DNA from: Cyclobacterium jeungdonense
GTDB taxonomy: Bacteria > Bacteroidota > Bacteroidia > Cytophagales > Cyclobacteriaceae
Length of the DNA stretch: 64,000 nt
Reading direction: 5' to 3'
Assembly: GCF_010994275.1 (NCBI RefSeq)
Contig: NZ_WMCD01000003.1
Coordinates: 124,001-188,000, forward strand
The position numbers and the translations under genes were made by a program. Below are positions 1-8,039 of the stretch, one piece after another. Numbering within the stretch: position 1 is the stretch's first letter; each line of letters starts with the position of its first letter. Below the pieces are notes generated by a model that was given only the letters and a program-made list of their open reading frames with translations, was not told the origin of the DNA and searched no databases.

Positions 1-393
1 GAAACCCACTACAATAAAGGGATCGAGCAGTCTTTGGAGACCTGGGGAAGAGGGGATGAGTATGCTGATTTTATCAGTCAGCCCGAAATCAGTTTCAACA
101 ATTCTCTGGAACAGATACTGACCCAAAAATGGGTAGCTAGCTGGACTGCTGCAGCCGAATCATTTGCTGACTACAGAAGAACAGGATTCCCTGAGCTGGA
201 AGCAGGACCACTTTCCCCACAGCCAGAGGTTGCCCTCAGGTTTCAATATGGGAGCGATGAGTATAACAACAATTCGGCTAATATACAAGCCGCTTTGGAT
301 GGACTGGAAATCACTCCCTTTTCCGGAAACTTTGGTGCAGATAGCCAATGGTCTAAGCCATGGTTGTATCAGGGCACCAATGTCCCTTTCTGA
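1..393 (+). CDS. SusD/RagB-family outer-membrane lipoprotein, C-terminal part (5' truncated by window edge)
   Basis: The frame is open from base 1, so this is the 3' end of a longer gene. The 130 visible residues carry the C-terminal features of the SusD/RagB nutrient-binding lipoproteins of the SusD-like_2 type: ILTQKWVASW, a DYRRTGFPEL segment, and a WSKPWLYQGT ending. Such proteins sit on the outer face of the outer membrane as the lid of a SusC TonB-dependent transporter and bind glycans or peptides. SusC would be expected upstream, outside the window. A strong terminator follows at 423-456. The family call is firm; the substrate is unknown. Confidence 0.85.
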   Translation, partial: ETHYNKGIEQSLETWGRGDEYADFISQPEISFNNSLEQILTQKWVASWTAAAESFADYRRTGFPELEAGPLSPQPEVALRFQYGSDEYNNNSANIQAALDGLEITPFSGNFGADSQWSKPWLYQGTNVPF

Positions 394-422
394 TATTTTT
401 GGTTGATACCAATACTCAATGA

Positions 423-458
423 AAAGTTCTCCTCTACACCAGTAGGGGAGAACTTTTT
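423..458 (+). terminator. Rho-independent terminator after the SusD-like gene
   Basis: A 14-bp stem (423-436 with 443-456, one G-T pair) closes a six-base loop and runs into a T-rich stretch (454-464). It starts 30 bases after the stop codon and ends the SusC/SusD transcription unit. Confidence 0.85.
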
Positions 459-573
459 CTTTTCTTCCTATCGCTGGCAAATCTGAGCAGCCTGATGGCC
501 TAGTAACGGCACCTCCAATGAGGTGTTTCCGGCAGTTATTTTAATTCAATAATAAATTTACCATCTTACGAAT

Positions 574-892
574 ATGATAAGTCTTACTTTTTTTTTATAG
601 AATCAATCTACTCATTTTTCTCTGTAGCGGTTATTCTGGCACTTTATCGGGCCAGGAAGCCAGCATGTCTGAAAAGGAGGTTTATTGGCTGCCGGGGGGC
701 TTATCCTGACCGGATCTTTTTAAACCGGATAGAACACATCCAAATGTATCAGCTTATCCGTATAGAAAACAATCGGTTGGAATAGGAAGCCTATACCGTG
801 GCGGGCAAGCTTATGATGCATTCGACTTGATTAAAGATGAGGCTGGTTCAAATAAGCTGATCAATAAAATTCCGGACATTCCTGAAATTTAA
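574..892 (+). pseudogene. Degraded short gene with frameshift at a T tract and an in-frame stop; family not recognised
   Basis: An ATG at 574 begins a signal-peptide-like reading. The frame breaks at a run of nine T (588-596): removing one T joins it to a hydrophobic segment (INLLIFLCSGYSG) that stays open to a TGA at 707-709. The same frame then continues for 60 codons (from PDLFKPDRTH to INKIPDIPEI) to TAA at 890-892. The composition reads like real secreted protein. The short length suggests that a signal peptide and a C-terminus were brought together by an internal deletion, followed by point decay. I do not recognise the parent family. Confidence 0.45.
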
Positions 893-962
893 GGTTACAG
901 GAATTTATTTGGACAGGGGATCGGAAAGCAGCCAATCCCCTGTTAATTTGCTTATTAGCTAG

Positions 963-2258
963 TTACCAATCAAAGCGTTTGTTCATCCCCGGCATTTCAC
1001 CGTGAATGCTGATAGCAATCAGGCTAAGAACTGCCAGGAATAGCAGGATACCCAAAACCATATAGATCCACTTCTCAGGGTTGGCTTCTTTTACCGTAAT
1101 TTTTGGTTGGAATTTTTGGATCAAAAGTACGATTACCACAAAGTTGATAATGTAGAGAAATTGCTCGATACGGTAGAAACTTAAAAAGGAGCCGGTAATC
1201 AAAATGGTAAATACAATGTACACAGCAAAATAAGTAATGAAAATACCCATTATTTCTTTATGACTCATACTTTCTCCGCTTTGTCCCTTTTTATTGGAGA
1301 ACAGACTGATCCAGGTAACAGCGGGAATGAGAAAGGCCATTAATGCCACCCATTGGACCATTCTAACCCAAAGTACCGGATTCTCGATAAGCCTGCCGAG
1401 GGTGGTTTCCAGATCCTTCATGACGAATGATTGCTGCCAAACGATGAAGGGGATCAGGAAAATAAAACCTATCATGGGAAGGGTCAGATTGCTAAAAGAA
1501 TACCTGGAGGTTTCCTTTTCTTCCGGCCAGGAGGCTGTAAAGGCACCATAGGCCATGCCCAATCCACCAAAAAATCCAAGCGAATATTCCATCACGTTCC
1601 ACATATTGAACGGTACATCGGCGACATTTCCCAGGACTTGTAGAAAATTACCGAATGCAAAGCCAAACCCGCCTCCTAATCCGGCAAATACCGCTACCCG
1701 CATGGCACTGTATTGTTTTTTGCGGGCCAGGTAGTACATCATGGCAATGCCAATACCGGCACAGACTCCCCAGGCTTCCGATCTGGGCGGTGTCATGGCA
1801 ATTCCCAATTGCTCAATAATAAAGTAATAGAAAATAACACCGCCTACGGTCATTTCCGCAATTACCTGATGCCACTTCACTTTTTTTTCAGGGTGATCTG
1901 CCAACACCAATCCAAAAAGGCCGCCACCAATCAACCCGTAGAGGCCTCCAATGATGAAAAGCATGGACAGCCCATAATAGACATTGATAAAATCCACCCC
2001 TCTTCCATAGCCTACCACCGCTCCATAACTCATCATCCCTCCTAATCCCCAGCCCACTGCACCTGCAAAGGCCGCTTTCATCGCCTTATTGTACCAGGAC
2101 TTCTTTTTTGCCAGTAGAATAATACAGAGGCTACCAATACCTCCGGCCCAGGCCGCGCCTTGTTCGTGGCCAAATTGACCTCGAATGGCCCAGGCTGTAC
2201 CTAAGGCCATGCCTGCCAGCACTAAGGATATGACTGTATTTTTGGTTATATTTTTCAT
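963..2258 (-). CDS. Glycine-rich polytopic inner-membrane protein, unknown function
   Basis: This 431-residue protein has about ten to twelve hydrophobic segments. Its first 200 residues are rich in Gly-Gly and Gly-x-x-x-Gly (GGIGS, GWGLGG, GGLYGLIGGG, GGGFGFAFGN), which suggests tightly packed helices. Charged loops include ADHPEKKVKW and ASWPEEKETSR. No transporter signature I know is present. It lies downstream of the regulator-transporter-kinase genes on the same strand, 187 bp after the regulator, so it may share their regulation. A permease for a sugar or an acyl-modifying membrane enzyme are both possible; neither is shown by the sequence. Confidence 0.8.
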   Translation of the reverse strand: MKNITKNTVISLVLAGMALGTAWAIRGQFGHEQGAAWAGGIGSLCIILLAKKKSWYNKAMKAAFAGAVGWGLGGMMSYGAVVGYGRGVDFINVYYGLSMLFIIGGLYGLIGGGLFGLVLADHPEKKVKWHQVIAEMTVGGVIFYYFIIEQLGIAMTPPRSEAWGVCAGIGIAMMYYLARKKQYSAMRVAVFAGLGGGFGFAFGNFLQVLGNVADVPFNMWNVMEYSLGFFGGLGMAYGAFTASWPEEKETSRYSFSNLTLPMIGFIFLIPFIVWQQSFVMKDLETTLGRLIENPVLWVRMVQWVALMAFLIPAVTWISLFSNKKGQSGESMSHKEIMGIFITYFAVYIVFTILITGSFLSFYRIEQFLYIINFVVIVLLIQKFQPKITVKEANPEKWIYMVLGILLFLAVLSLIAISIHGEMPGMNKRFDW

Positions 2259-2445
2259 GTTTTACGCTACGGGTGAATACAAAGGATTATTTCCTGGCCG
2301 AATAAACTAATTCTCACGTCTGGGGATAGAATAGATTCTTTTGAAGGTAATACCCCAAGCCGTTGATTTGTACCATTGGTGTCTTTGCTTTTTGTCTTAT
2401 TAAAGGTAGTGCTTAGCAAATCTTAGGTATAGGGGCGCTATGGAA

Positions 2446-3609
2446 TTACTTACCTGCCAGGTACCGCTTTCGGTATTCAATGGGATTGCAACCTTTTACT
2501 TGTTTGAATTGCCTGGCGATGTTTTTACTGTCATTCAATCCTAAATCGAGTGCAATTTCAAAAACGGTTTGATCCGTTTCCAAAAGTTTCTGCGTGAACT
2601 TCTCAATACGCAGGTTAAAAATGTATTTGTAAATGGGGTAACCGGTAATTTGGTGAAATCGCTTTTCAAGACTTCTTCTGGAAAGCGGCACCTGCCGGAC
2701 TACCTCGTCTACTTGCAGGTTTTTTTCAATGTTTTTGTGAATGTATTTTAGCGTGGAGGCAATGTAATCGTCATTGGTAGCGTAAATATCGGTAGACTGC
2801 CGGGTAATTATCTGAGTAGGTTTTACGTGGATGTCGTAGTACTGGTCAGCGCCGTTTTGGATCATATGTTCCATCAACTTGGCCGTGTCGTAGCCTCCTT
2901 TTTCAATATCCAGGCCGATGCTGGACAAGGGAGGATCGGATAGATCGCAGAGCATTTCATCGTTATCAACGCCCAACACCGCGACTTCTTCGGGAATTCT
3001 GATTTTGTTTTGCTTGCAAGCCTCTGTAATGTGCAGTCCTTGATTATCATCACAGGTCATCAGCGCGATCGGCTTGGGCAAGGAGATAAGCCATTTACTT
3101 AGTGAGTTACTTTTATAATACCAAAGGTCGGTGGAACGTGATTTTCGGTGCTCAAAATAATTGACTTTATACCCTACCGAATTGATTTTTTTCTCAAACC
3201 CTTCGGCTCGCTCCCGGGACCAAACAATATCGTTGAACCCGTAAAAGGCGAAGTTTTTAAATCCCTTTTTCAGAAAATATTCGGCACCCATCTCACCGGC
3301 TTCGTGGTAAGCACCCGTAATATTGGGAAGTTCGCTGAATCGTTCTTTAAAATCCTGGGCAATGACAGGAATTTTGGAATCAATGATTAGTTTAAGGTCC
3401 ATTTCATTGTAAAGCTGTCCGATGATTCCATGGGCACCCCAGTCCTTGGCCCAGTCGAGAATTCCTTTAATACCGATGGTTTCCCTGTAGTATAAGGGCA
3501 TCCGGCAATAGCTCCAGGGGCCATGCTCAGCCGAATATTTTGAGATACCTTTTAGCAAACTTTTACTGTACTCCTCTGCAAAGTCCAGCAACAATATAAT
3601 CTTGTACAT
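2446..3609 (-). CDS. XylR-type AraC-family transcriptional regulator with sugar-binding domain
   Basis: 387 residues in two parts. Residues 1 to about 270 form a LacI/periplasmic-binding-protein-like sensor (LLDFAEEYSK at the start, later VAVLGVDNDEMLCDL and PPLSSIGLD). Residues about 280-387 form an AraC-type double helix-turn-helix ending in the typical GCNPIEYRKRYL. This is the arrangement of the xylose regulator XylR, in which the N-terminal domain binds a sugar and the C-terminal domain binds DNA. Only 3 bp separate it from the MFS gene upstream, so the two are co-transcribed. It probably senses the sugar imported by that transporter and controls the surrounding locus; the ligand is unknown. 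Confidence 0.88.
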   Translation of the reverse strand: MYKIILLLDFAEEYSKSLLKGISKYSAEHGPWSYCRMPLYYRETIGIKGILDWAKDWGAHGIIGQLYNEMDLKLIIDSKIPVIAQDFKERFSELPNITGAYHEAGEMGAEYFLKKGFKNFAFYGFNDIVWSRERAEGFEKKINSVGYKVNYFEHRKSRSTDLWYYKSNSLSKWLISLPKPIALMTCDDNQGLHITEACKQNKIRIPEEVAVLGVDNDEMLCDLSDPPLSSIGLDIEKGGYDTAKLMEHMIQNGADQYYDIHVKPTQIITRQSTDIYATNDDYIASTLKYIHKNIEKNLQVDEVVRQVPLSRRSLEKRFHQITGYPIYKYIFNLRIEKFTQKLLETDQTVFEIALDLGLNDSKNIARQFKQVKGCNPIEYRKRYLAGK

Positions 3610-3612
3610 GCT

Positions 3613-4860
3613 CTACTTGAAGATGTCCTTGATGTTTTTGGTGGCGTTACTCACCAAAGGTTTGGCCCAAATGCCGATACTCAATATGTAACCCAACGTA
3701 ATGAAAAGAAATACCATGGCCAATTTGAGTCCTACCAATTCGGCAAGTCCGCCAACAATCAGGGGTACTACTGCTCCTCCTGCTATGCCGGTACACAGTA
3801 TCCCGGAAAAGGTACCGTGATGATGTGGAACAGAATTCAACGCAAGGGAGAAAATGACCGACCACATGACCGAAGCAAAAAAACCAGTCATAGGAAAGGC
3901 GATTAGTGCCCAGGAAACGGGCCCGAATAAGGCAACTAAAAGTGCGATTATAGCCCCTGAAGTAAAGACTATCAAAACCGTACGGCTATCCAAGAATTTC
4001 AAAAGCAACAGGCCGAGCAAACATCCGATCGTAAGTAAGCCCCAAAAGTAGGAAATGACCGAAGCGCCGGTAGTAGCTGGGTCTACGCCGTGATAGGTTT
4101 GTAAAAACTTGGATATCCAATTGGCAATACCTTGTTCTGTTCCTACGTATGAGAAGATTCCCAGGAAATACAAAACCACGTACTTATTGGCTAACAATTC
4201 CTTAAAGGCAACCCCCACGTCAATTTTTTCGTCTTCCTTAAGTTCTACTTTTGGGAATTTAGCGAAGTAGACTACGATGACCATTAAAAAAGCGATACCA
4301 GCGAATACCCAGTAAAGAGATACCCATTTGAGATTTTCGGGTACCATCCCATCCAAAAAGGAAAATAAGAAGCCAAGATCGCCGGTATGGATATTGGTCA
4401 CCAGGTAGCTGTAAAGCATGGGACTCAGAAAGGAGGCTGCGCCGAACGCCAATTGCCCCAATACCGAATTAAAAGCAAAATGGGCTTCTCCTCCAGCGGT
4501 CCTGAGCAGGGGGTTAATAACTACTTGTAGAATAGCCATTCCAATACCAATAATGAACAGCGAGGTAAGGGCAATTCCAAAGCTGGGAATAAGGGCAAAA
4601 ACAAGGGCTCCCACAAAAGCAAGTGAAAAAGCGGCTACCAGCATTTTCTTTTCTTTATACTTTTCCACCAGGATACCAGAAGGAATGGACATAACCGCAT
4701 AGGCTACAAAAAAAGAAAAGGGTAAAAATCCTGCCAACCCAATACTAAGTGTAAAACTGTCAATGATATCTGGAATGATAGGACCTAGAATATTGGTAAG
4801 AAAAGAAATGACAAAAAAGATTAACAAAATAAGGGCAACGATAAGGTTGTTTTTTTTCAT
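3613..4860 (-). CDS. MFS sugar transporter (FucP-like)
   Basis: 415 residues with about twelve transmembrane helices. The N-terminus (LGPIIPDIIDSF), the loop VEKYKEKKML after helix 2 and the long hydrophilic centre (KFPKVELKEDEKID) match the fucose/galactose/glucose-proton symporter branch of the major facilitator superfamily. It should carry a monosaccharide across the inner membrane with protons. It lies between the ROK kinase and the XylR-type regulator on the same strand, so import is likely followed by phosphorylation. MurNAc, a sialic-acid-derived sugar or a neutral hexose are candidates; the sequence alone does not decide. Confidence 0.85.
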   Translation of the reverse strand: MKKNNLIVALILLIFFVISFLTNILGPIIPDIIDSFTLSIGLAGFLPFSFFVAYAVMSIPSGILVEKYKEKKMLVAAFSLAFVGALVFALIPSFGIALTSLFIIGIGMAILQVVINPLLRTAGGEAHFAFNSVLGQLAFGAASFLSPMLYSYLVTNIHTGDLGFLFSFLDGMVPENLKWVSLYWVFAGIAFLMVIVVYFAKFPKVELKEDEKIDVGVAFKELLANKYVVLYFLGIFSYVGTEQGIANWISKFLQTYHGVDPATTGASVISYFWGLLTIGCLLGLLLLKFLDSRTVLIVFTSGAIIALLVALFGPVSWALIAFPMTGFFASVMWSVIFSLALNSVPHHHGTFSGILCTGIAGGAVVPLIVGGLAELVGLKLAMVFLFITLGYILSIGIWAKPLVSNATKNIKDIFK

Positions 4861-5004
4861 ATCATTCGTATTTCAGGTGATGAAGATAACCATAACTAAC
4901 GGAAATCATAGGTTTAATCGGCTAAGAAATCAATTCGGGACAGGTGATTGGGAGCTTAAGAGGAAGCGTTGGGAATAGTTGAGCTCTGCATTGGGAAAGT
5001 TTTG

Positions 5005-5862
5005 CTACATGATTCCTTTTACATGTTCCAAAGAAAGGTCTACCAACGCTGCAGCACCCAAAAGAGCTATGTCTTCGTTTTTAGTTTGGTGGATTTTTAA
5101 CTTTTTTATGGATTCCGGATAAATAAAATCCTTAAAACTTTCTTTCATTGTGGCCTCAAAATAAGGGTATGCGTTAGCTACTGAACCTCCAATGACGATG
5201 GCTTGCGGGTCATACGTATACATCACTGCCTGTACCGCCGCTCCAAAATGGTAGCCAAAATCCTTCCATTGGGATAAGGCCTCTTGGTTTCCTTTTTCAG
5301 CTTGGTTGTAGGCATCTAATGCCGTGGTTTGGTAAAATGCGCTGAAAAAATTTCCGCTGGCATAATATTCAATGTTCTGATCCTTATAGGGAAGCAGACC
5401 GATCTCTCCGGCACCGCAATTGGTTCCGGCATACAATTTATTTCCAATAATTATCCCCGACCCAAGACCGGTGCCAATGGACATCCCCACGAGGCAGGAA
5501 TATTCCTTACCCATTCCGAATTTATGTTCACCAATCGTAAAACAATTCACATCGTTGTTTACAAACACGGGTAGGTTAAACTCTTCTTCCAAAATGGCTT
5601 TCAGTCCTACTTTCTTCCAGGAAGGTATGTTGGTGACATTGTAAACAATACCTTTTTCTACGTCTACTACTGAAGGAACGCCGATTCCGATTCCATCCAC
5701 CTTATGGTGGGTAAGGGGCTCAATAAACTGTTTCACCTGATTTAAGGTCGAGTGAAGGTCATCTTTTTCTTTTAATAAGGCCTTGGTTTTATGGATTATC
5801 TTACCCTCCTTCTCAATGCCTACTTGGATTTTTGTTCCTCCTAAATCTATTCCTATGTTCAT
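5005..5862 (-). CDS. ROK-family sugar kinase lacking the usual zinc-binding motif
   Basis: 285 residues with the ATP-binding DLGGTK (6-11), a likely catalytic Asp in VNNDVN (D104), GTGLGSG (130-136) and GEIG (152-155). Typical ROK proteins then carry a CxCGxxGCxE zinc site; here the stretch from GEIG to the conserved ASG (168-170) is shortened to about a dozen residues without a cysteine cluster. No N-terminal DNA-binding domain is present, so it is a kinase and not a repressor. It is the first gene of the minus-strand unit and has a well-formed promoter at 5901-5931. The substrate is probably the sugar imported by the adjacent MFS protein (glucose, ManNAc, GlcNAc or MurNAc types). Confidence 0.88.
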   Translation of the reverse strand: MNIGIDLGGTKIQVGIEKEGKIIHKTKALLKEKDDLHSTLNQVKQFIEPLTHHKVDGIGIGVPSVVDVEKGIVYNVTNIPSWKKVGLKAILEEEFNLPVFVNNDVNCFTIGEHKFGMGKEYSCLVGMSIGTGLGSGIIIGNKLYAGTNCGAGEIGLLPYKDQNIEYYASGNFFSAFYQTTALDAYNQAEKGNQEALSQWKDFGYHFGAAVQAVMYTYDPQAIVIGGSVANAYPYFEATMKESFKDFIYPESIKKLKIHQTKNEDIALLGAAALVDLSLEHVKGIM

Positions 5863-5900
5863 TGCGCTAATACAGGTGAGTTTTACAAAAAATGAAACAA

Positions 5901-5931
5901 CAAATATATCTTAATTTACATATTTAACAAA
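5901..5931 (-). promoter_or_regulatory. Bacteroidota-type promoter of the ROK kinase operon
   Basis: Read on the minus strand, a TTTG (-33 element, 5928-5931) lies 19 bases from TATATTTG (-7 element, 5901-5908), matching the TTTG/TAnnTTTG consensus. The start codon is 38 bases downstream of the -7 box. Confidence 0.7.
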
Positions 5932-6044
5932 CCAATAAGAACTGGTTGTTTTCCCTATTTCCGGATATTATTCATTTGGTTTTCAGATGGTAACGATGGT
6001 AATGGGGTGGCTTGATCTAGATACTATACTTGAAATTATGGGTA

Positions 6045-6081
6045 TGTACTATCTCGGGAATGATGTTTTTTTGATAGTACA
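6045..6081. promoter_or_regulatory. Inverted repeat in the divergent control region, candidate operator
   Basis: Two perfect nine-base arms, TGTACTATC (6045-6053) and GATAGTACA (6073-6081), are spaced by 19 bases in the 379-bp gap between the ROK operon and the alkaline phosphatase relic. A related ATACTATAC lies at 6021-6029. A binding site for the nearby XylR-type regulator is plausible but inferred. The rest of the gap is AT-rich, without other gene-like content. Confidence 0.35.
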
Positions 6082-6241
6082 AATGTAGGAAAGCGGGTAT
6101 TGATACTGTTATATTAAAGGTGTTTTACCCCGATTAACGTTACTGCTATATTGGTATTATCAGCTAAAAAGTAGAAATTTTAGATAAATGATTTTGACTC
6201 AGGAGTAGATTTTAACAATTAAACATAATAAATACAATGCC

Positions 6242-6739
6242 ATGAAAAGAAGGGATTTCTTCAATAGAAGCATTTTGGGCTCTTTGGGATTGGGAATTTT
6301 GAGCACTGGAGTAAGTTATGGAAACACTCTGCCCGGCTCCTTCAAAAGGTCTGCAAAAAATTTCATTTTTCTGGTTAGTGATGGGATGAGCACCGGGACC
6401 CTGAACATGGCCGATTTGCTGCTCAGGGAGAAGGAAGGCAGGAAAAGCAGGTGGGTGAGTTATTATCAGGGAGGCTTTGCAAAGCGGGCACTCATGGATA
6501 CGGCATCTTCCTACGATGGGATATACGGCTCTACAAAGGTACCCAATCACCTTTTTGCTCAAATACAATCCAACCATACCGGCATCAGCTGGGCAGGAAC
6601 GGGGCATTCGTCTGATTATGTGGAATTGGTCCTGTATGGGCCAGGAAGTGAAAATCTGCCAGCTTATATAGAAAACTACAAACTCCACAATTTTATGCTC
6701 AATGCAGCTCAGTTACCGGCCATGGCCTATTCAGGGTAA
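6242..6739 (+). pseudogene. Alkaline phosphatase relic with in-frame internal deletion
   Basis: The 165-codon frame starts with a Tat-like signal (RRDFFNRS at 3-10). Residues 39-90 match the N-terminus of alkaline phosphatases (KNFIFLVSDGMSTG with the metal-binding Asp, then ALMDTASS). The sequence then jumps directly to C-terminal features (NHTGISWAGTGHSSD, LVLYGPGSENL, LHNFML). The segment that should hold the nucleophilic serine (DSAA) and most metal ligands is missing; intact relatives have roughly 400-500 residues. The deletion kept the frame, so a short protein could still be made, but it cannot be an active phosphatase. Confidence 0.8.
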
Positions 6740-6916
6740 AGAATGTATTTTTCAAGAAATGCATTGATTGACAATCTGTCGCCAAAGAATTCAACCTCTT
6801 TGAAATCAACATAGATGCTTTTGTTTAAAAATGAGTTTCGTAAATTCAAAACAACTAATGAGAAGCCAGCAATGATAATCGTTACCCATCCTGTCTATCC
6901 ACAAATAAATTAATCA

Positions 6917-8029
6917 ATGAAAATGATGAAAAATAATCGTTTAATAATTGGCACCTTTGTAATTCTATTTGTTGTTTTTTCGTGTGGGGGTTCCGCCTCG
7001 GATACCTCGCGCCAAGATGAACACGATGTACAAACCCATCAGAAAATAACAGTGAATACCGTTCAGTACGAACATGTGTTTGGTGATGACAGACCATTTG
7101 CACAATGCCACGCCTCTACCATGATCCCTTTGGGAGGAGAAGAATATTTGGTAGCCTGGTTTGCGGGGTCTCATGAAAAAAATGACGATGTGGGCATCTG
7201 GACCGCCAAGGGGAAACCGGGAAACTGGTCGGAACCCGAGTTGCTGGTAAAAGTTCGTAATGACCCCCATTGGAACCCTGTACTCTTCCAGGCTCCTGAC
7301 GACAAGGTTTATTTGTTTTTTAAGGTTGGGAAAGAGATTGATTACTGGGAAACCTGGGTGCAGGTTTCGGAAGATGGCGGAGACAGTTGGTCAGAAGCCA
7401 GAGAATTAGTACCTGGGGATAAAGGAGGACGAGGTCCCGTAAGAAACCACATGCTGGTACTTTCGGATGGGACCTGGCTAGCACCTGCTTCCGACGAGAA
7501 GAATAAGGTTTGGACTGTATTTGTAGACCGGTCTGAGGATGGAGGAAAGACATGGGAGGCTACGGATAAATTAGAAATGGATCGTAACGAGATCAGTGGA
7601 GAAGGGGTAATTCAGCCGGCATTATGGGAATCAAAACCGGGGCATGTCCACATGTTGATGCGGAGTAGTTCCGGAAATATCTGTCGGTCAGACTCCGAAG
7701 ACTACGGCAAAACCTGGTCTCCCGTAGAGGAAATCTCTTTGCCCAACAACAATAGCGGCATTGATGTGGCCCATTTGGGTGGAGAGAAAGTCGCCGTCAT
7801 TTACAATCCGGTTTCGGAAAACTGGGGAGCGCGATATCCAATTTCGGTGTCTGTTTCCCTGGACAACGGGCATACTTGGGGCCCGAAGTTTGATATAGAA
7901 AAAGGAAAGGGTGAGGAGGATGAATTGTCCTACCCGGCAATGTTTTACGAAGATGGGAATTTGGTGGCTTGTTACACTTGGAACCGCCAACGGGTGGCAT
8001 TCTGGAAGGGGAAATTGGAAGGAATTTAA
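6917..8029 (+). CDS. Sialidase-like (COG4692-type) beta-propeller lipoprotein
   Basis: 370 residues. A lipoprotein signal ends at VVFSCGG (Cys23), placing the protein in the cell envelope. Four Asp-box-like motifs (SEDGGDSW, SEDGGKTW, SEDYGKTW, SLDNGHTW) mark a six-bladed propeller of the sialidase/BNR type. The segment HASTMIPLGGEEYLVAWFAG near the N-terminus matches COG4692 predicted neuraminidases rather than classical GH33 enzymes with a FRIP motif, so the bond cleaved may not be a sialic acid linkage. An alternative start lies two codons in (6923). It leads a three-gene unit with the deacetylase and a second sialidase-like gene. Confidence 0.82.
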   Translation: MKMMKNNRLIIGTFVILFVVFSCGGSASDTSRQDEHDVQTHQKITVNTVQYEHVFGDDRPFAQCHASTMIPLGGEEYLVAWFAGSHEKNDDVGIWTAKGKPGNWSEPELLVKVRNDPHWNPVLFQAPDDKVYLFFKVGKEIDYWETWVQVSEDGGDSWSEARELVPGDKGGRGPVRNHMLVLSDGTWLAPASDEKNKVWTVFVDRSEDGGKTWEATDKLEMDRNEISGEGVIQPALWESKPGHVHMLMRSSSGNICRSDSEDYGKTWSPVEEISLPNNNSGIDVAHLGGEKVAVIYNPVSENWGARYPISVSVSLDNGHTWGPKFDIEKGKGEEDELSYPAMFYEDGNLVACYTWNRQRVAFWKGKLEGI

Positions 8030-8039
8030 TCAAACGACT

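Noticed and set aside
7911..8039. Upstream extension of the YdjC-type deacetylase frame
   Set aside because: It lies inside the sialidase-like gene and would place the signal peptide in the middle of the protein; ATG 8040 gives a proper leader.
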